Assembly (NCBI RefSeq): GCF_900095135.1
Contig: NZ_LT605205.1
Coordinates: 3,162,001 to 3,226,000, forward strand
DNA length: 64,000 nt
From: Proteiniphilum saccharofermentans
Lineage (GTDB): Bacteria > Bacteroidota > Bacteroidia > Bacteroidales > Dysgonomonadaceae
Reading direction: 5' to 3'
The notes under the pieces are model-generated. The model was not told the origin of the DNA, did not search any database, and worked only from the letters and a program-made list of their open reading frames with translations. The position numbers were made by a program, and so were the translations under genes. Positions 36,244 through 44,194 of this stretch are shown piece after piece. Within the stretch, counting starts at the first letter, position 1. Every line of letters starts with the position of its first letter.

Positions 36244-37764
36244 TTATTCCCACTCGATGGTGGCAGGAGGTTTCGATGAAATATCGTACACAACGCGGTT
36301 GACACCTTTCACCTTGTTAATGATCTCATTCGATACTTTCGCCAGAAATTCGTAAGGCAGATGTGCCCAATCGGCCGTCATAGCATCTGTCGATGTCACG
36401 GCTCGCAATGCGACCGTATTTTCATAGGTGCGCTCATCCCCCATCACACCGACCGACTGCACCGGCAACAAGATAGCCCCTGCCTGCCACACTTTATCAT
36501 ACAATCCGGCCGTACGGAGGTTCGAAATAAATATATCATCCGCATCCTGTGCAATCCGTACCTTTTCAGGGGTAATATCTCCCAGGATACGGATGCCCAA
36601 TCCCGGTCCGGGAAACGGATGGCGATGGATCAGGTGAGGCTGCATACCCAATTCTAACCCTATCTTGCGCACTTCATCCTTGAACAAAAGCTTCAATGGT
36701 TCACACAATTTCAGGTGCATCTTCTCAGGTAATCCCCCTACGTTATGGTGACTTTTAATGGTAACACCGGTAATAGAGAGCGACTCGATGATATCGGGAT
36801 AGATGGTACCCTGTGCCAACCATTTGATATCTTCCAGTTTATGGGCTTCCCTATCAAACACATCGATAAATCCTTTCCCTATAATCTTACGTTTACGCTC
36901 CGGGTCAGTCACGCCTTCCAGTTCTTTGTAGAAATAGGTTTTTGCATCTACTCCGATTACGTTCAGTCCCAGATGTTCGTAATTCTCCAATACGGTCTCG
37001 AACTCATTCTTACGTAACAGGCCGTGATCCACAAAAATACAGGTAAGATTCCTGCCAATGGCTTTGTTGAGCAACACTGCCGTGACCGACGAATCCACAC
37101 CTCCCGAAAGGGCTAGGATCACTTTGTCGTCACCCAACTGCTCTTTTAATTCCTGTACGGTGGTTTCAATGAATGAGGCAGGTGTCCAGTCCTTCTTCAC
37201 GCCGCAAACAGCGAGAAAATTATCCAATATTTCCGTTCCGCGTTCCGTGTGAAACACCTCGGGATGAAACTGCACTCCCCAGGTTTTTTCATTATCTACC
37301 CTGTAAGCGGCCAAAGCGACGTCATCGGTTGAGGCAATCACCCGGAAGCTGTCCGGTATACGAACAATTGTATCTCCGTGCGACATCCATACCTGATTCT
37401 CCTGAATAATGAATCCCAGCAAAGGATCATTTTTATCTGTAACGCGTAAACGGGCACGCCCGTACTCACGGCTATCACTCTTCTCCACAGCTCCTCCAGC
37501 CGATTGCGCCATTAATTGCGCACCGTAGCAAATACCCAATACAGGGTATTGGTCGCGAATCTCATTTAAATCGGTTTTGAAAGCTTCGGTGTCATTCACC
37601 GAGAAAGGACTCCCGGAAAGGATCACTCCCTTTACCGAGTCATCCCCGAAAGGGAATTTATTGTAAGGCACTATTTCGCAGTAGGTGTTCAATTCTCTCA
37701 CGCGGCGACCTATCAGCTGCGTAGTTTGCGAACCGAAATCGAGGATGATAATTTTTTCGTGCAT
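36244..37764 (-). CDS. guaA: GMP synthase GuaA
   Basis: Glutamine-hydrolysing amination of XMP to GMP. 506 residues. Class I glutamine amidotransferase triad: Cys79 (GICYGAQ), His167 and Glu169 (FHPE). ATP-pyrophosphatase domain with the P-loop SGGVDSS at 220-226. C-terminal dimerisation domain ends [17 protein letters not shown]. Promoter at 37830-37863. It is monocistronic as far as I can see. Confidence 0.98.
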   Translation of the reverse strand: MHEKIIILDFGSQTTQLIGRRVRELNTYCEIVPYNKFPFGDDSVKGVILSGSPFSVNDTEAFKTDLNEIRDQYPVLGICYGAQLMAQSAGGAVEKSDSREYGRARLRVTDKNDPLLGFIIQENQVWMSHGDTIVRIPDSFRVIASTDDVALAAYRVDNEKTWGVQFHPEVFHTERGTEILDNFLAVCGVKKDWTPASFIETTVQELKEQLGDDKVILALSGGVDSSVTAVLLNKAIGRNLTCIFVDHGLLRKNEFETVLENYEHLGLNVIGVDAKTYFYKELEGVTDPERKRKIIGKGFIDVFDREAHKLEDIKWLAQGTIYPDIIESLSITGVTIKSHHNVGGLPEKMHLKLCEPLKLLFKDEVRKIGLELGMQPHLIHRHPFPGPGLGIRILGDITPEKVRIAQDADDIFISNLRTAGLYDKVWQAGAILLPVQSVGVMGDERTYENTVALRAVTSTDAMTADWAHLPYEFLAKVSNEIINKVKGVNRVVYDISSKPPATIEWE

Positions 37765-37829
37765 ATCGTATAACCGGGTTGGAACGCCGACAGAGGGGCG
37801 TCAATTCAAAAATAGAAGTTTTCAGGATG

Positions 37830-37863
37830 CAAAGATAAGAAAAGAGCATGGAAAAACGGCAAA
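37830..37863 (-). promoter_or_regulatory. Promoter of guaA
   Basis: On the minus strand, TATCTTTG (37837-37830) with TTTTG (37863-37860 region) about 22 bp upstream. The leader to the ATG at 37764 would be about 60 nt. A second TATTTTTG lies at 37814-37807 without a -33. Confidence 0.6.
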
Positions 37864-37908
37864 ATAACACCTCACAAAAGTCCACAAGAACACATATCAC
37901 TAAATATT

Positions 37909-37945
37909 CAATAAAATATTATCGATAAAAGAAATATTTTTATTG
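37909..37945. promoter_or_regulatory. Imperfect inverted repeat upstream of the DUF2975 cassette
   Basis: CAATAAAATATT (37909-37920) and AATATTTTTATTG (37933-37945) are complementary except for one extra T, separated by 12 bp. They stand just upstream of the promoter at 37964-37993. An operator, perhaps for the XRE protein of the cassette, is possible, but AT-rich chance pairing is not excluded. Confidence 0.35.
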
Positions 37946-37963
37946 TTTTTCGATATTTTTTTA

Positions 37964-37993
37964 TTGTTATATTAAAACATTGCAGTATATTTG
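37964..37993 (+). promoter_or_regulatory. Promoter of the DUF2975-XRE-CPBP cassette
   Basis: TTG at 37964-37966 and TATATTTG at 37986-37993 are 19 bp apart, a close match to the Bacteroidetes promoter. The leader to the ATG at 38048 is about 50 nt. Confidence 0.7.
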
Positions 37994-38047
37994 CAGAATA
38001 AAACTTTCCTAACAGCACAAGGTAATGAACAGTAAAGGCAAAAAAAT

Positions 38048-38491
38048 ATGAAAACTAAATCTTTAATACACATCTGCTACGTCATCAGCGTCATCACCGC
38101 CATTATTGGAGTATGGGAGCTTACGAGCATATTTACATTATCCTACGAAATGGGAAAAGACAGTACTGACACATTTATATGGCATTTTCTCGTCCGGGGA
38201 ATACAGGCCTGGGGAATAATATGCAATTGTATTGTATTTTTTATCCTGGCCAATCGGGCTGCAAAAGCAATCGTTTTTACCAAAGCAAACGAATTACTTC
38301 TGATGATCTTCGGATGTATCATTATTGCGCTTGGCTGCATCTCTTCCCTTTTGATCAAATTTTTACCCATTAGTACGTTTTCAAACCCTACAAGTATTTT
38401 ATTGATTCTGGCAGGGTTCTCCTTTATATTTTTCTCGTTGATATTCAGCATTTCAAGAAAGTTAAAAGAAGAACAGGAACTCACTATTTAA
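38048..38491 (+). CDS. DUF2975 membrane protein
   Basis: 147 residues with four hydrophobic segments (about 9-29, 48-75, 84-110 and 115-137) and a basic C-terminal tail (SRKLKEEQELTI). DUF2975 proteins are small four-helix membrane proteins, often encoded beside a short XRE regulator of the YozG type, as here. No activity is known to me. The tail KEEQELTI is shared with the next gene (QEEQELTV), so the two are tandem paralogues 11 bp apart. Confidence 0.8.
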   Translation: MKTKSLIHICYVISVITAIIGVWELTSIFTLSYEMGKDSTDTFIWHFLVRGIQAWGIICNCIVFFILANRAAKAIVFTKANELLLMIFGCIIIALGCISSLLIKFLPISTFSNPTSILLILAGFSFIFFSLIFSISRKLKEEQELTI

Positions 38492-38502
38492 TCAAGACAG
38501 AT

Positions 38503-38928
38503 ATGGAAATAAAGCATTACAAAAGGATTAGCAACCTAATCGGATTTTTATTGGGAGTATTCATTCTCAAAGATATATTGGATTATCCTTTTTTACTCAC
38601 CAATGTATCTGAAAATTCTACAAACAATCTTATTCCCCAGAGTGTTTTTATACTTGGGTCGGTATTTCTTATTGCCTTTTATGTTACAATTTTACAAAAT
38701 ATAAAAAAGAAAGGCGTTTTTATTCGCAGAAATGAGATAACCTTCCGCTATTTTGGTTTTATCATCCTTTTACTGGGACTTTTATCTGACATACTTTTTA
38801 GTTACTTTACAGGTGATCGACCTTCAGGGGCACGCATTCTTGCTATTCTTGGCGGAACACTTGTTTTTGTGTCCTATATTTTTAAGATCGGTATAAAAAT
38901 GCAGGAAGAACAAGAATTAACTGTTTAG
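38503..38928 (+). CDS. DUF2975 membrane protein, tandem paralogue
   Basis: 141 residues with four hydrophobic segments (NLIGFLLGVFIL, FILGSVFLIAFYVTIL, FRYFGFIILLLGLLSDILF, ILAILGGTLVFVSYIFKIG). It shares with the preceding protein the C-terminal EEQELT motif and the pattern of segments, but overall identity is low. The motif RNEITFRYFG lies where DUF2975 proteins carry a short conserved loop. It is followed 10 bp later by the XRE gene. Confidence 0.78.
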   Translation: MEIKHYKRISNLIGFLLGVFILKDILDYPFLLTNVSENSTNNLIPQSVFILGSVFLIAFYVTILQNIKKKGVFIRRNEITFRYFGFIILLLGLLSDILFSYFTGDRPSGARILAILGGTLVFVSYIFKIGIKMQEEQELTV

Positions 38929-38938
38929 AAAAAGACTT

Positions 38939-39145
38939 ATGCCTATTATTATAAACTTAGATGTTGAAATGGCCAAAAAGAAAATCTCCCTGAACGAGTT
39001 ATCGGAACGGGTGGGAATCACTCCGGCCAATCTTTCGATACTGAAGACGGGGAAAGCCAAGGCAATCCGTTTCAGCACGCTGGAAGCCATATGCAAAGAG
39101 TTGAACTGCCAGCCGGGGGATATTATGGAGTGGAGAGATGAATAA
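38939..39145 (+). CDS. Small XRE/Cro-type regulator (YozG-like)
   Basis: 68 residues, almost entirely a helix-turn-helix: MAKKKISLNELSERVGITP, ANLSILKTGKAKAIRFSTL and the C-terminal ICKELNCQPGDIMEWRDE. The family commonly accompanies DUF2975 membrane proteins. It may repress the cassette promoter, perhaps with signal input from the membrane partners; this is inference. It starts 10 bp after the second DUF2975 gene and 36 bp before the CPBP protease. Confidence 0.9.
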   Translation: MPIIINLDVEMAKKKISLNELSERVGITPANLSILKTGKAKAIRFSTLEAICKELNCQPGDIMEWRDE

Positions 39146-39181
39146 TTTTAGCGAAAGAATAATCTTTTAAAACATACACAA

Positions 39182-40165
39182 ATGAAACACTTAGAACGTG
39201 CCTTACAAGGCAAGAATGGTATCGGCCGGTACATTTTAATGGCCGTAATTGTTATGGTGGCAGCACAAATGGCAGCTATACCTCTGCTCCTCCTGCTACT
39301 CCCTGTCATCCTATCCAACGGAGGAAATATCAGCGACTTCTCGGCTGCTATGCAAAACCCATCTGACTACGGCATTTCGTCTAATCTTTTCCTGTTGGTG
39401 ATGATGCTCACTTTCGTCATTATGTATTTTCTGTTTACAGTACTGGTGAAGCCGTTGCATGGGCGTACGGTCCGTGAGACCATCAACGGCCGGAAGCAGA
39501 TACGTTGGAACCGCGTCCGGATGGGAATTATCGTCTGGGGGATTATCATTCTGGCAGATACTGCCATCAGCTTGCTGACCTCTTCACCGGGCGAGTATGA
39601 GTTCCGGTTCAACGCCGGCACTTTTCTTCCGCTACTACTGATCATTCTTCTGGTACTGCCGTTCCAGACAAGTATAGAAGAACTGCTGTTCCGCGGTTAT
39701 CTGGCACAAGGTGTGGCACGATGGACTAAAAGCCGATGGTGGGCACTGATCATCCCATCCGTATTATTTGCCTTGATGCACATCGTTAATCCTGAAGTAA
39801 AAGAGTATGGCTTTTGGCTCTCTATGCCGCAATATCTCATTATGGGGCTGATGCTGGGACTTATTTCCATTCTCGATGACGGTATTGAACTGGCCCTCGG
39901 CATCCATTTCATCAATAATGCGCTCACCGCTGTACTTGTCACACACGAAGCATCGGCATTACAGACCGATGCACTGTTCCTGCTGCACGATCTCGATCCC
40001 GTTGCAAGCCTTATCTCCATTTCAATAGCAAGCATCTTGGCAGTTGTAATCCTGCAACGTATATACAAGTGGGATTTCAAAATTATGAACAGGAAAGTTG
40101 TAGCTGTGCCACCTCCTGCTCCATCTGTTACGGTTGAGACAGTTGAACAAAGCGTAGGACACTAA
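39182..40165 (+). CDS. CPBP-family intramembrane metalloprotease
   Basis: 327 residues with about eight membrane segments. The CPBP/Abi motifs are intact: EELLFRG with Glu166, Glu167 and Arg171, then LMH with His200, and HFINNAL with His near 254. Members are prenyl-endopeptidase-like proteases that can process membrane proteins or peptides. The long first extracytoplasmic segment (ILSNGGNISDFSAAMQN) is variable. Placement after DUF2975-XRE genes suggests co-regulation and perhaps a shared membrane task; no substrate can be named. It ends in a proline-rich tail (VPPPAPSV). Confidence 0.88.
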   Translation: MKHLERALQGKNGIGRYILMAVIVMVAAQMAAIPLLLLLLPVILSNGGNISDFSAAMQNPSDYGISSNLFLLVMMLTFVIMYFLFTVLVKPLHGRTVRETINGRKQIRWNRVRMGIIVWGIIILADTAISLLTSSPGEYEFRFNAGTFLPLLLIILLVLPFQTSIEELLFRGYLAQGVARWTKSRWWALIIPSVLFALMHIVNPEVKEYGFWLSMPQYLIMGLMLGLISILDDGIELALGIHFINNALTAVLVTHEASALQTDALFLLHDLDPVASLISISIASILAVVILQRIYKWDFKIMNRKVVAVPPPAPSVTVETVEQSVGH

Positions 40166-40179
40166 ATTCTTATCCTTAA

Positions 40180-40212
40180 TTGGGACAAAAACGAAACAAA
40201 TTATTATCTTTG
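40180..40212 (+). promoter_or_regulatory. Promoter of the TPR/PD40-NfeD-FloA operon
   Basis: TTG at 40180-40182 and TATCTTTG at 40205-40212, 22 bp apart. The leader to the ATG at 40234 is about 15 nt. Confidence 0.65.
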
Positions 40213-40233
40213 AGGATTAGTTTGTTACGCTGT

Positions 40234-41655
40234 ATGAAACGAAATCGCTTTTTTTCTATCTATATTCTACTATTTTTTTGTCTTTATGCAAAAGGGCAAA
40301 CGCTTGACGATGCCAAGAGCTGGTATCTGGAAGGCCGTTATGCCGAAGCGTTGCCCGTTTTTCAGGCAGAATATCTCAATAATCCCAATAACCCCTCTGT
40401 CAACCAATGGCTGGGTGCTAGTCTCTACGAAACCGGAAAAATAACAGAAGCACAGAAATATCTCGAATTCGCCTCAGGACGTAGAATTCCGGATGCTTAC
40501 CTCTATTTGGGCGAGCTCTACGCTAAATTGTACCGTTTCGAAGATGCCGAAAAAGAGTTCGACAAATACCAACAGGCCAAACGCAGAGATAACGAGGCAT
40601 TGGAGATACTGGATCAGAAGCGGGCAAACGCTGAAAGGCTGCAAAGAGCGGTAAATCGGACAGAAGACATTCAGATCATTGATAGCCTGGTGGTCTTGAA
40701 GTCCGATTTCCTGTCGGCTTATAACCTGAGCGCCTCATCAGGTTCATTAATGCCGGTGCAGGAATTCTTCTCCGGCCGTTCAATGACAGATGAAACACTC
40801 TACATGAACGAGCGACAGGACAAAGTATACTATTCCGAAGGTGATGCGGCAACCGGCACCAATCTCTATACTATGGACAAATTGCTTGATACCTTTGGAA
40901 ATGAGAAGAGATTGCCGGGAACCATCAATAAAGAGGGTAGCCAGGCATTTCCATTCGTATTGAGTGACGGGATGACTCTCTATTTTGCCTCTACAGATGA
41001 ATCTTCCTTCGGAGGATATGATCTGTTCGTCACCCGCTATAATCTTGCTTCGGACTCATATCTCAATCCCAACCAGTTGAATATGCCCTTCAATTCGCCT
41101 TTTAATGATTACATGTTAGCGATTGATGAAGAGAAAGGCATCGGGTGGTTCGCATCCGACCGGTTTCAACCGGCCGACTCGGTATGTATATATACCTTTA
41201 TCCCGAACCCACAGGTGCAACTGGTCGAAAGTGAGGATGCCGGTTATCTGGCACGAAGAGCACGGATCTCTTCCATTGCCGACACATGGAAGGAAGGCGC
41301 AGACTATGGACCGCTTCGTTCACTGGCACAGCAAAAGACAGTCTCAAGGCAAGAAACAGCAGGTGATTTTACATTTGTGATCAATGACCGGACGACTTAC
41401 CATACCCTGTCGGATTTCAGGAATGATCATGCAAGGTCGCTCTTTTCTCAGGCGTTGGGTTATGAAAAACAGTTACAGGCACTGAATGAAGAACTCTCAC
41501 AAAAAAGAGACCAGTATGCCGGTGGAGCAATAAGCGACGCTCTTGCAGCATCGATCCTCAGCCTGGAAAAAGAAAGCGAATCTATTTTCCGGGAAATGGA
41601 AAGACTCAAAATGCAAGCAAGAAATGAAGAAATACGCACTCAGTTTAATCAATAG
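40234..41655 (+). CDS. TPR and PD40 beta-propeller periplasmic protein
   Basis: 473 residues from the ATG at 40234, which gives a signal peptide (MKRNRFFSIYILLFFCLYA, cleavage near KGQ). The frame open from 40180 would destroy it and lies upstream of the promoter. Residues 25-130 are TPR repeats (AKSWYLEGRYAEALPVFQ, WLGASLYETGKITEAQKYL). Residues 220-330 carry WD40-like PD40 blades (AFPFVLSDGMTLYFAST, GYDLFVTRYN). A C-terminal coiled coil follows. Such OmpA-lacking PD40 proteins in Bacteroidota may act in cell-envelope assembly, but the role is unknown. nfeD follows 9 bp later. Confidence 0.8.
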   Translation: MKRNRFFSIYILLFFCLYAKGQTLDDAKSWYLEGRYAEALPVFQAEYLNNPNNPSVNQWLGASLYETGKITEAQKYLEFASGRRIPDAYLYLGELYAKLYRFEDAEKEFDKYQQAKRRDNEALEILDQKRANAERLQRAVNRTEDIQIIDSLVVLKSDFLSAYNLSASSGSLMPVQEFFSGRSMTDETLYMNERQDKVYYSEGDAATGTNLYTMDKLLDTFGNEKRLPGTINKEGSQAFPFVLSDGMTLYFASTDESSFGGYDLFVTRYNLASDSYLNPNQLNMPFNSPFNDYMLAIDEEKGIGWFASDRFQPADSVCIYTFIPNPQVQLVESEDAGYLARRARISSIADTWKEGADYGPLRSLAQQKTVSRQETAGDFTFVINDRTTYHTLSDFRNDHARSLFSQALGYEKQLQALNEELSQKRDQYAGGAISDALAASILSLEKESESIFREMERLKMQARNEEIRTQFNQ

Positions 41656-41664
41656 TAACCGTAT

Positions 41665-42180
41665 ATGACATTCGATCTGATCATCATCATCGCCGTGATC
41701 CTGTTGGGAGTAGTGTTCATGCTCATTGAGATCTTCCTGCTCCCCGGGATCAGTATTGCAGGTATTGCCGGTGCTATTTTCCTGATAGGAGGAATAATAT
41801 ATGCCTATATCTTTCAGGGTAGTACCGTAGGGAATATTACACTCGCAGGAACAGCCGTACTGCTTGGCGGAAGTTTTTTCTGGCTGCTGAAATCAAAGTC
41901 ATTACGAAAAATCTCTTTAGATACAAACATCGAAGGGAAAGTGGATACCTCCTATTTGCAGAAAATTGGCATTGGCGACAGTGGCGTAACGCTTTCCCGG
42001 TTGAATCCCATCGGGCAGGTATTGATCAACGATGTGGAAGTAGAAGGTAAATCATTCGACGGGGAGTTTCTTGACGAAGACACTGAAATAGAAGTGGTAA
42101 AGGTGGAAACCTACAATGTACTGGTAAAGAAAAAAGAAACTGTTTTACCCGGAGAGGAGACAAAAAATAATTTAATATAA
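41665..42180 (+). CDS. NfeD-family membrane protein
   Basis: 171 residues: three or so hydrophobic segments in the first 75 ([50 protein letters not shown]) and a C-terminal OB-fold beta domain ([19 protein letters not shown]). This is the short NfeD form (no protease domain) that partners flotillins/FloA. It lies 9 bp after the TPR/PD40 gene and 20 bp before floA, matching the usual nfeD-floA pairing in membrane microdomain formation. Confidence 0.9.
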   Translation: MTFDLIIIIAVILLGVVFMLIEIFLLPGISIAGIAGAIFLIGGIIYAYIFQGSTVGNITLAGTAVLLGGSFFWLLKSKSLRKISLDTNIEGKVDTSYLQKIGIGDSGVTLSRLNPIGQVLINDVEVEGKSFDGEFLDEDTEIEVVKVETYNVLVKKKETVLPGEETKNNLI

Positions 42181-42200
42181 AACATCAAAACAAATTTATT

Positions 42201-43187
42201 ATGACAGTTTTATCATTCCCACTGATTATTACGATTGCCGTAATCATCATCTTTTTATTGATATTCTTTCATTACGTTCCCTTTTTCCTGTGGATAAATG
42301 CATTATCGGCAGGAGTACGCATCTCGCTCGTGCAACTCTTCCTGATGCGCCTGCGCCGCGTACCGCCCCACACCATCGTTTACGCGATGATTGAGGCCCA
42401 CAAGGCCGGACTGAAGATGGTTACCCGCGATAACCTGGAAGCGCACTATCTTGCCGGGGGACACGTAGAAAAGGTAGTGCATGCATTGGTATCCGCTTCC
42501 AAAGCAAATATCGACCTTACTTTTCAGATGGCCACGGCCATTGACCTGGCCGGTCGCGATGTACTGGAAGCCGTCAGGATGTCTGTGAACCCGAAAGTGA
42601 TCGATACACCTCCCGTTTCTGCCGTAGCTATTGATGGTATCCAGTTGATCGCCAAGGCCCGGGTGACGGTACGTGCCAATATCAAACGATTAGTGGGTGG
42701 TGCCGGTGAAGAAACTATTCTTGCCCGTGTAGGGGAAGGGATCGTCTCCTCCATCGGTTCGGCAGTATCGCACAAATCGGTACTCGAAAACCCTGATTCA
42801 ATCTCCAAGCTGGTATTGAAAAAGGGATTGGATGCAGGAACAGCATTTGAAATTCTCTCTATCGATATCGCCGACATCGATATAGGTAAAAATATCGGTG
42901 CTGTATTACAGATGGATCAGGCACAGGCCGACAAGAATATTGCACAGGCACGCGCTGAGGAACGGCGGGCCATGGCTATCGCCTTAGAGCAGGAGATGAA
43001 GGCCAAAGCCCAGGAAGCACGCGCCAAAGTGATTGAAGCTGAAGCAGAAGTTCCGATCGCCATGGCCGAAGCATTCCGTAACGGAAATCTCGGTATTATG
43101 GACTATTACCGGATGGAAAATATCAAGGCTGATACGGATATGAGGGATTCTATTGCCAAACCGCAGGGCGGCGGAAATAAAAAATAA
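42201..43187 (+). CDS. floA: Flotillin-like protein FloA
   Basis: 328 residues, UPF0365/YqfA family, the bacterial flotillin-like scaffold of membrane microdomains. One N-terminal hydrophobic hairpin ([21 protein letters not shown]) anchors it. The PHB-like core includes [22 protein letters not shown] and [20 protein letters not shown]-terminal Ala/Glu-rich coiled coil ([18 protein letters not shown]) mediates assembly. Start at 42201 fits AAAACATCAAAAC then ATG. It forms an operon with nfeD, and the nucleoside phosphorylase follows after 25 bp. Confidence 0.95.
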   Translation: MTVLSFPLIITIAVIIIFLLIFFHYVPFFLWINALSAGVRISLVQLFLMRLRRVPPHTIVYAMIEAHKAGLKMVTRDNLEAHYLAGGHVEKVVHALVSASKANIDLTFQMATAIDLAGRDVLEAVRMSVNPKVIDTPPVSAVAIDGIQLIAKARVTVRANIKRLVGGAGEETILARVGEGIVSSIGSAVSHKSVLENPDSISKLVLKKGLDAGTAFEILSIDIADIDIGKNIGAVLQMDQAQADKNIAQARAEERRAMAIALEQEMKAKAQEARAKVIEAEAEVPIAMAEAFRNGNLGIMDYYRMENIKADTDMRDSIAKPQGGGNKK

Positions 43188-43212
43188 ATAATTATCACAG
43201 ACAATACATATT

Positions 43213-44079
43213 ATGAGAATCATACCTGAATCGGAATTGATCATCAACTCCGACGGAAGTGCCTTTCATCTTCATATCCGACCGGAGCACCTTTCGGACA
43301 AGATTGTAATGATGGGAGATCCTGATCGTGTAACGATGACAGCCTCATTTTTTGACAGCATTGAATGCGATGTACGCAGCCGCGAATTCCATACCGTCAC
43401 CGGAACGTATAAAGGGAAACGGATTACTGCGCTCTCGCACGGCATCGGCACGGACAATATTGATATAGTACTTACGGAGCTGGATGCATTGGCAAATATC
43501 GATTTCAACACACGATTGGTCAAAGAGGAACTCAAACAACTAACAATGGTGCGGGTAGGCACATCAGGAGGTATGCAGCCGCATTGCCCTGTAGGTTCAT
43601 ACGTGGTATCGGAAAAATCAATCGGATTCGATGGCCTTATCCATTATTATGCCGGTTCCGAATCGATCCGCGAAAAGGATTTCGAAGAGGCTTTCCAAAG
43701 AGAGGTGGGATGGTCACCGTACCACTGTTCTCCCTACGTGGTGAGTGCCGACGAAGAACTTGTCGACCGTATAGGTCACGATATGATCCGTGGGGTTACC
43801 ATCTCCGCCATCGGTTTTTACGGCCCCCAGGGAAGGCATGTACGACTGCCGTTGGCCGATCCCAACCTGAATGCTAAAATTGAGTCGTTCCGTTTCGGGG
43901 AGCATTCTATCACCAATTACGAAATGGAAAGTTCTGCTGTCGCGGGATTAGGGAAGTTGATGGGACATAAGGCAATGACTGTCTGCACTATAATTGCTAA
44001 CCGTGTGGCCCTGAAGTCGAATGCCGACTATAAAGGCTCCATAGAAGATCTTTTGCAAATAGTACTGGACAGGATTTAG
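43213..44079 (+). CDS. Nucleoside phosphorylase (uridine phosphorylase-like)
   Basis: 288 residues of the PNP_UDP_1 family, which splits nucleosides with phosphate to free bases and ribose-1-phosphate. Motifs: MGDPDRV (phosphate and ribose site), ITALSHGIGTDNIDIVLTE, VRVGTSGGMQP and NYEMESSAVAGLGKLMG, which contacts ribose. The family runs about 250-290 residues. Uridine is the best guess for substrate. It is likely the last gene of the 40.2-44.1 kb transcription unit. A NupG-like transporter lies at 51974-53254. Confidence 0.9.
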   Translation: MRIIPESELIINSDGSAFHLHIRPEHLSDKIVMMGDPDRVTMTASFFDSIECDVRSREFHTVTGTYKGKRITALSHGIGTDNIDIVLTELDALANIDFNTRLVKEELKQLTMVRVGTSGGMQPHCPVGSYVVSEKSIGFDGLIHYYAGSESIREKDFEEAFQREVGWSPYHCSPYVVSADEELVDRIGHDMIRGVTISAIGFYGPQGRHVRLPLADPNLNAKIESFRFGEHSITNYEMESSAVAGLGKLMGHKAMTVCTIIANRVALKSNADYKGSIEDLLQIVLDRI

Positions 44080-44084
44080 ATTCA

Positions 44085-44192
44085 AAATTCAAGATTCAAA
44101 AATTTGGCTTACGCCGATTGTTAATTGACTACATCGATTTGCAATTCAGGATTTGCTTCTCATCCTTCATAATTCATAACTTATAACTTATA
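44085..44192. repeat. Low-complexity spacer before the M16 protease
   Basis: Begins TTCAAAATTCAAGATTCAAA and ends CATAACTTATAACTTATAA, with drifting words between. It is the same style of tract seen in other spacers. No promoter matching the consensus is evident, although the last AT-rich words run up to the ATG at 44195. Confidence 0.5.
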
Positions 44193-44194
44193 AT

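Noticed and set aside
38503-38928. The second DUF2975 gene as a frameshifted duplicate of the first
   Set aside because: Both have full-length frames, normal stops and low overall identity apart from the shared tail, so they are separate genes.
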